NCBI GenBank assembly: GCA_027068245.1
Contig: JAMOUF010000166.1
Coordinates: forward strand, 1 to 8,898
DNA length: 8,898 nucleotides
From: Campylobacterales bacterium
Lineage (GTDB): Bacteria; Campylobacterota; Campylobacteria; Campylobacterales; Nitratiruptoraceae
Direction: 5' to 3'
Shown: piece by piece, positions 5,727 to 8,898 of the stretch
How positions within the stretch are numbered: the stretch's first letter is position 1
Layout of the letters: every line of letters begins with the position of its first letter
The notes under the pieces: model-generated
What the model was told of the DNA's origin: nothing
Seen by the model: only the letters and a program-made list of their open reading frames with translations
Databases searched by the model: none
Made by a program: the position numbers and the translations under genes

Positions 5727-7037
5727 ATGGAAGTAAAAGCAGCGAAAATAGATAACGCAAACGCAAAGATAGAGATAAAAATCCCCGTTGAAGAGGTAGA
5801 AAAAAGAGGTGAGAAAATAGCCAAAAATCTTTCAAAGACCATGGATATACCGGGATTTAGAAAAGGTAAGGTTCCCGTGGCCGTGGTAAAACAGAGATAT
5901 GGGGACAAGATAGCCCAGGACGCCGAGGCGGAGCTGATAAGAGAGGCTATGGAAAAGGGTTTTGAGGAGCTTGGAATAGATAAAGAGCAGATGCTGGGAG
6001 AGCCTATATTTTCCAAATTCGAGAAAAAAGAGGATGTGATAGAGGCGGAGCTTGAGATAGGTTTCAGGCCCGAGATAGATTTGGAAGGGTATGAGGAGCT
6101 GATACCTGAAGTCAAAGAGCCGGAAGTTGGCGAAGAGGAGGTTGAAAAGAGAATCGAGGAGCTGGCAAACGCCATGGCCCAGTTTGTAGAGAGCGACAAA
6201 GAGGAGGCTCAAAAGGGCGATTTGGTCGTTATCGATTTTAAAGGCAGACTGGAAGAGGGCAAAGAGATTGAGGGTGGAAGCGCCGAAAATTTCGAGCTCG
6301 TTTTAGGCAGCGGACAGTTCATACCAGGGTTTGAGGAGCAGATAGAGGGTATGAAAAAGGGCGAGACGAAAACCGTCGAGGTCACTTTCCCCGAGGACTA
6401 CCCAAACAAAGAGCTTGCGGGTAAAAAGGCACAGTTTGAAGTGACGCTCAAAGGCATCAAGACAAAAGAGGAGATAGCCGTTGACGACGAGCTTGCGAAG
6501 AAGATGCTGCAAAAAGATGATGCCACGCTGGATGAGCTCAAAGAGGAGATAAGAAAGCAGCTTAAAAACGAGAAGCTCACGAAACTTTACAATGAAGAGC
6601 TGAAGCCAAAACTTATGGAGGCATTGGTAGAGAAGTTCGAGTTTGATTTGCCAAAGAACATAGTGGAGCAGGAAATCGACGTTCAGCTGAACAACAAAGC
6701 CGCATCCATGAGCGAAGAGGAGATAAAAGAGCTTAGAGAGAATCCCGATAAGCTAAAAGAGCTCAGGGAGGAGCTTAAAGAGGAGGCCCAAAAGAGCGTA
6801 AAAGCCACCTTTATAGTAGACGCTTTGGCTAAAAAAGAGGGCATTGAAGTAGATGACCAGGAGGTGGTTCAGACCATATATTACGAGGCGCTGCAGATGG
6901 GAAGAAACCCGCAGGAGATTTTAGAGGCTTACCAGAAACAGGGACTGTTGCCGGCGATTAAGATGGCGATGATAGAGGATAAGCTGTTGACCCACCTGTT
7001 AAATAAAAAACTTGAAAAAGACGAGGAAACAAAATGA
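5727..7037 (+). CDS. tig: Trigger factor, ribosome-bound chaperone and prolyl isomerase
   Basis: Trigger factor binds near the ribosome exit tunnel and shields new chains. The 436-residue protein has the usual length and three parts. The N-terminal ribosome-binding domain (about 1-125) carries GFRKGKVP at 43-50, the GFRxGKxP signature contacting L23. The FKBP-type isomerase domain (about 155-245) shows [27 protein letters not shown] and [11 protein letters not shown]. The helical C-terminal domain (about 250-436) is rich in Glu and Lys. The frame is open for a further 120 codons upstream, but that part lies antisense to folE; the ATG at 5727 with AAGGG (5715-5719) seven bases before it, and the start MEVKAAK, mark the true beginning. 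The TGA overlaps the clpP start by ATGA. Tig-clpP-def order is the one I recall from Helicobacter pylori. Confidence 0.97.
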   Translation: MEVKAAKIDNANAKIEIKIPVEEVEKRGEKIAKNLSKTMDIPGFRKGKVPVAVVKQRYGDKIAQDAEAELIREAMEKGFEELGIDKEQMLGEPIFSKFEKKEDVIEAELEIGFRPEIDLEGYEELIPEVKEPEVGEEEVEKRIEELANAMAQFVESDKEEAQKGDLVVIDFKGRLEEGKEIEGGSAENFELVLGSGQFIPGFEEQIEGMKKGETKTVEVTFPEDYPNKELAGKKAQFEVTLKGIKTKEEIAVDDELAKKMLQKDDATLDELKEEIRKQLKNEKLTKLYNEELKPKLMEALVEKFEFDLPKNIVEQEIDVQLNNKAASMSEEEIKELRENPDKLKELREELKEEAQKSVKATFIVDALAKKEGIEVDDQEVVQTIYYEALQMGRNPQEILEAYQKQGLLPAIKMAMIEDKLLTHLLNKKLEKDEETK

Positions 7038-7624
7038 GCTACTATGTCCCGATAGTAATCGAGAGAACGGGAAGAGGAGAGAGAAGTTACGATATCTACT
7101 CCAGGCTGTTAAAAGACAGAATCATCATGCTTACAAGCCCGATAGACGATGCGGTGGCATCCTCCATCGTTGCCCAGATGCTCTTTTTGGAGGCGGAGGA
7201 CCCGGATAAGGATATCTATCTTTATATCAACTCCCCAGGCGGCGTCATCACAAGCGGGTTTAGCATCTATGATACGATGAACTACATAAAACCCGATGTG
7301 GCTACCATCTGTATGGGCCAGGCCGCATCCATGGGCGCCTTTTTGCTAAGCAGCGGAACCAAGGGCAAAAGGTTCGCCCTGCCTCATTCGAGGATTATGA
7401 TACACCAGCCTTTGGGCGGGGCCCAGGGCCAGGCTACCGATATCGAGATTCAGGCAAAAGAGATACTTAGACTAAAAAAGACACTCAATGAGATAATGGC
7501 AAAAAATACGGGCCAAAGCGTAAAAAAGATAGCACGAGATACAGAGAGGGACTTTTTTATGAGTGCCGAGGAGGCGAAAGAGTATGGCCTGATAGACCAG
7601 GTGCTGGAGAAAAGCTTTAAATGA
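7034..7624 (+). CDS. clpP: ATP-dependent Clp protease, proteolytic subunit
   Basis: ClpP forms the two-ring serine protease chamber fed by ClpA or ClpX in the cytoplasm. The 196-residue protein is full length and has the catalytic triad: Ser99 in [11 protein letters not shown], His124 in [11 protein letters not shown] and Asp173 in [13 protein letters not shown]. The N-terminal segment [20 protein letters not shown] is the family's typical processed propeptide and axial loop, and INSPGGVI (65-72) forms the oxyanion region. GAGG at 7023-7026 is seven bases before the ATG, and the gene overlaps tig and def by ATGA on both sides. No Clp ATPase gene is in the window. ClpAP is also the end point of the N-degron route that the Bpt encoded at 3628-4365 would feed. 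Confidence 0.98.
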   Translation: MSYYVPIVIERTGRGERSYDIYSRLLKDRIIMLTSPIDDAVASSIVAQMLFLEAEDPDKDIYLYINSPGGVITSGFSIYDTMNYIKPDVATICMGQAASMGAFLLSSGTKGKRFALPHSRIMIHQPLGGAQGQATDIEIQAKEILRLKKTLNEIMAKNTGQSVKKIARDTERDFFMSAEEAKEYGLIDQVLEKSFK

Positions 7625-8154
7625 TAAGGGATATCGTCACCTATCCGGACAAGAGGCTTTTTCTACGCTCACGGGAGGTGGAGAGTTTCGACAGGGAGCT
7701 TCATACCCTTCTGGATGATATGTATGAGACGATGATTGCCAAAAACGGCATCGGCCTTGCCGCGATACAGGTGGCGGTCCCTTTAAGGGCTCTTATAATA
7801 AACCTGCCCGACGAGGATGGCGCCCAGCACAAGGATGAGCTGCTGGAGCTTATAAACCCGGTAATTGTGGAAAAGAGGGGCTCCCAGGTCTATACCGAGG
7901 GGTGTCTAAGCGTTCCGGAGTATTATGACGACGTGGAGCGGGCCGCATGGATAAAGGTGGAATACCTTGATAGAGATGGCAGAAAAAAGAGCCTTGAGAC
8001 AGATGGGCTTTTAGCCGTAGCCGTCCAGCATGAGATGGACCATCTCGACGGCCACCTATTTATAGAGAAACTTCCCTATCTTAAGAGAAAAAAATTTGAA
8101 AAAGAGTTTAAAAAGAAGCTAAAAAGTGCAAAAGCTAAAGTGCGCAACTCTTGA
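7621..8154 (+). CDS. def: Peptide deformylase
   Basis: Def removes the formyl group from the N-terminal methionine of new proteins as they leave the ribosome. The 177-residue protein shows all three motifs: GIGLAAIQ (43-50), EGCLSVP (93-99) and QHEMDHLDG (136-144). The metal ligands are Cys95, His137 and His141, with Glu138 as catalytic base. The tail from about 150 is strongly basic ([19 protein letters not shown]), which could help ribosome contact; this is inference. The start overlaps the clpP stop by ATGA, with GGAG at 7606-7609, eleven bases upstream. The last 29 bases overlap the comM start in another frame. Grouping with tig places two ribosome-exit factors under one promoter. Confidence 0.97.
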   Translation: MIRDIVTYPDKRLFLRSREVESFDRELHTLLDDMYETMIAKNGIGLAAIQVAVPLRALIINLPDEDGAQHKDELLELINPVIVEKRGSQVYTEGCLSVPEYYDDVERAAWIKVEYLDRDGRKKSLETDGLLAVAVQHEMDHLDGHLFIEKLPYLKRKKFEKEFKKKLKSAKAKVRNS

Positions 8155-8898
8155 GGGAGCGGATGCGAGGGTTGTTGAGGTGGAGAGCTCCTTTACCAGG
8201 GGCCTTCCCTCCTTTAGCATCGTAGGACTTGCCGGCAGCTCCATCCAGGAGGCGAAGGAGCGGGTAAAGTCCGCCCTTTTATCCAATGGCTTCACCTTTC
8301 CACCAAAAAAAATCACCATAAACCTCTCCCCAAGCGACCTTAAAAAGAGCGGAAGCCATTTCGATTTGGCGATAGCGTTGGGTATAGCCCTGGAAAAGGA
8401 GGCCAAAAGTGATATATTTATATTTGGTGAGCTTGGGCTTGACGGCAAGGTTAAGGCGAGCGGCTCTATTTTTCCCATAGTTTTGGCCCTGGCAAAAGAG
8501 CCCATAGATGTTTTGGCTCCCGCCCGGTCGGCTGAGAAACTCTCCAAAATCCCCAATGTTAAAGTATACGGCGTCTCTACCCTCAAAGAGGCGATAGAGT
8601 TTTTCAAAGAGGAAAAAAAAGACGCCCTTCCACCTGAGCCTCTGAATTTTCCATATATAACGGTTGATGGAGAGAGATACTACTACACCAACGATTTTCC
8701 CCTGGATTTCAAAGATGTAAAGGGCCAGAAGGGGGCTGTCAGGGCCGCTTTGATAGCGGCGGCCGGCTGGCACAACATACTTTTTGAGGGAAGTCCGGGA
8801 TGTGGCAAGAGTATGATTGGAAAAAGGCTTAGATATATACTGCCGCCTATGAGGCTGGAGGAGATTTTGGAGTCCGCCAGGCTCAAGGCCCTTGAGGG
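8126..8898 (+). CDS. comM: ComM/YifB-family Mg-chelatase-like AAA ATPase (partial, N-terminal half)
   Basis: ComM is a hexameric helicase that drives branch migration when incoming DNA is integrated in natural transformation. The frame runs open to the window end, giving 257 residues of an expected 500 or so. The N-terminal Lon-like (S5-fold) domain shows [13 protein letters not shown] (25-37), [15 protein letters not shown] (42-56), [19 protein letters not shown] (63-81) and FGELGLDG (100-107). The AAA part begins with DVKGQ (197-201) and a Walker A GSPGCGKS (222-229). I place the start at the GTG at 8126, the only start codon upstream of the conserved region after an in-frame stop at 8120-8122; it gives [20 protein letters not shown], fitting relatives. 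AAGAAG (8113-8118) is a weak ribosome site. The 29-base overlap with def implies coupling. Helicobacter pylori has a comM-like gene in the same position, as I recall. Confidence 0.92.
   Translation, partial: MQKLKCATLEGADARVVEVESSFTRGLPSFSIVGLAGSSIQEAKERVKSALLSNGFTFPPKKITINLSPSDLKKSGSHFDLAIALGIALEKEAKSDIFIFGELGLDGKVKASGSIFPIVLALAKEPIDVLAPARSAEKLSKIPNVKVYGVSTLKEAIEFFKEEKKDALPPEPLNFPYITVDGERYYYTNDFPLDFKDVKGQKGAVRAALIAAAGWHNILFEGSPGCGKSMIGKRLRYILPPMRLEEILESARLKALE

Noticed and set aside
8305..8620. Two runs of eight A in comM (8305-8312 and 8613-8620), and one in recJ (939-946), as possible phase-variation tracts
   Set aside because: They are short Lys-codon runs in conserved genes with intact frames; contingency tracts in this phylum are usually longer and often G or C.
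8119..8773. Two open frames of about 160 codons on the minus strand at the right end
   Set aside because: Both are antisense to comM, whose plus-strand frame carries clear family motifs and a Walker A site.
1..8898. Mobile element, defence island, CRISPR or RNA gene
   Set aside because: All DNA is accounted for by recognisable genes or gaps under 150 bases; no array, long terminal repeats, transposase, integrase or tRNA-like fold was seen.

Overview
The window reads as a stretch of core chromosome from a Campylobacterota (Epsilonproteobacteria) organism, most likely a sulfur-oxidising chemolithotroph. Three things point there: the gene orders pyrG-recJ and folE/tig-clpP-def-comM, which I recall from Campylobacter and Helicobacter; promoters of the type T-rich tract plus a 'ggTAAAATa' -10 box; and a sulfide:quinone oxidoreductase-like gene. 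Genus cannot be set from the sequence alone. Coding density is very high and no stretch over 150 bases lacks a gene. I see no tRNA, rRNA, CRISPR array, insertion sequence or phage gene.

Layout. (1) 1-1799, plus strand: the 3' end of pyrG (CTP synthase) overlapping recJ (single-strand 5'-3' exonuclease) by an ATGA, closed by a hairpin with a T-rich tail. (2) 1850-3631, plus strand: a promoter, a Tat-signal-bearing flavoprotein of the sulfide:quinone oxidoreductase family, and a 77-residue protein with two membrane helices starting one base after its stop. (3) 3628-4644, minus strand: an operon of a NifU C-terminal-domain (Nfu-type) Fe-S protein followed by Bpt, an aminoacyl-tRNA-protein transferase. 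(4) 4645-4791: a divergent control region with two palindromes. (5) 4792-5058, plus strand: a small BFD-like [2Fe-2S] protein. (6) 5055-5633, minus strand: folE (GTP cyclohydrolase I). (7) 5634-5726: a compact divergent promoter region in which the two -10 boxes form an inverted repeat. (8) 5727-8898, plus strand: tig-clpP-def-comM with coding overlaps at every junction; comM starts at a GTG inside def and runs off the window.

How they work together. Trigger factor, ClpP and peptide deformylase act on nascent or misfolded proteins. Bpt marks proteins for the N-degron route, which ends at ClpAP, so two protein-quality modules lie within 4 kb but in separate operons. Nfu and the BFD-like protein, divergently expressed, both concern Fe-S clusters. 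The SQR-like enzyme with its small membrane partner would feed electrons from sulfide into the quinone pool from the periplasmic side.

Most of the window is conserved housekeeping DNA. I found no clear new system. The parts most worth a second look are the Tat-exported SQR with its unknown membrane partner, the nfu-bpt pairing, and the two convergent gene pairs whose stop codons overlap by 4 nt next to CCGG-stem hairpins.
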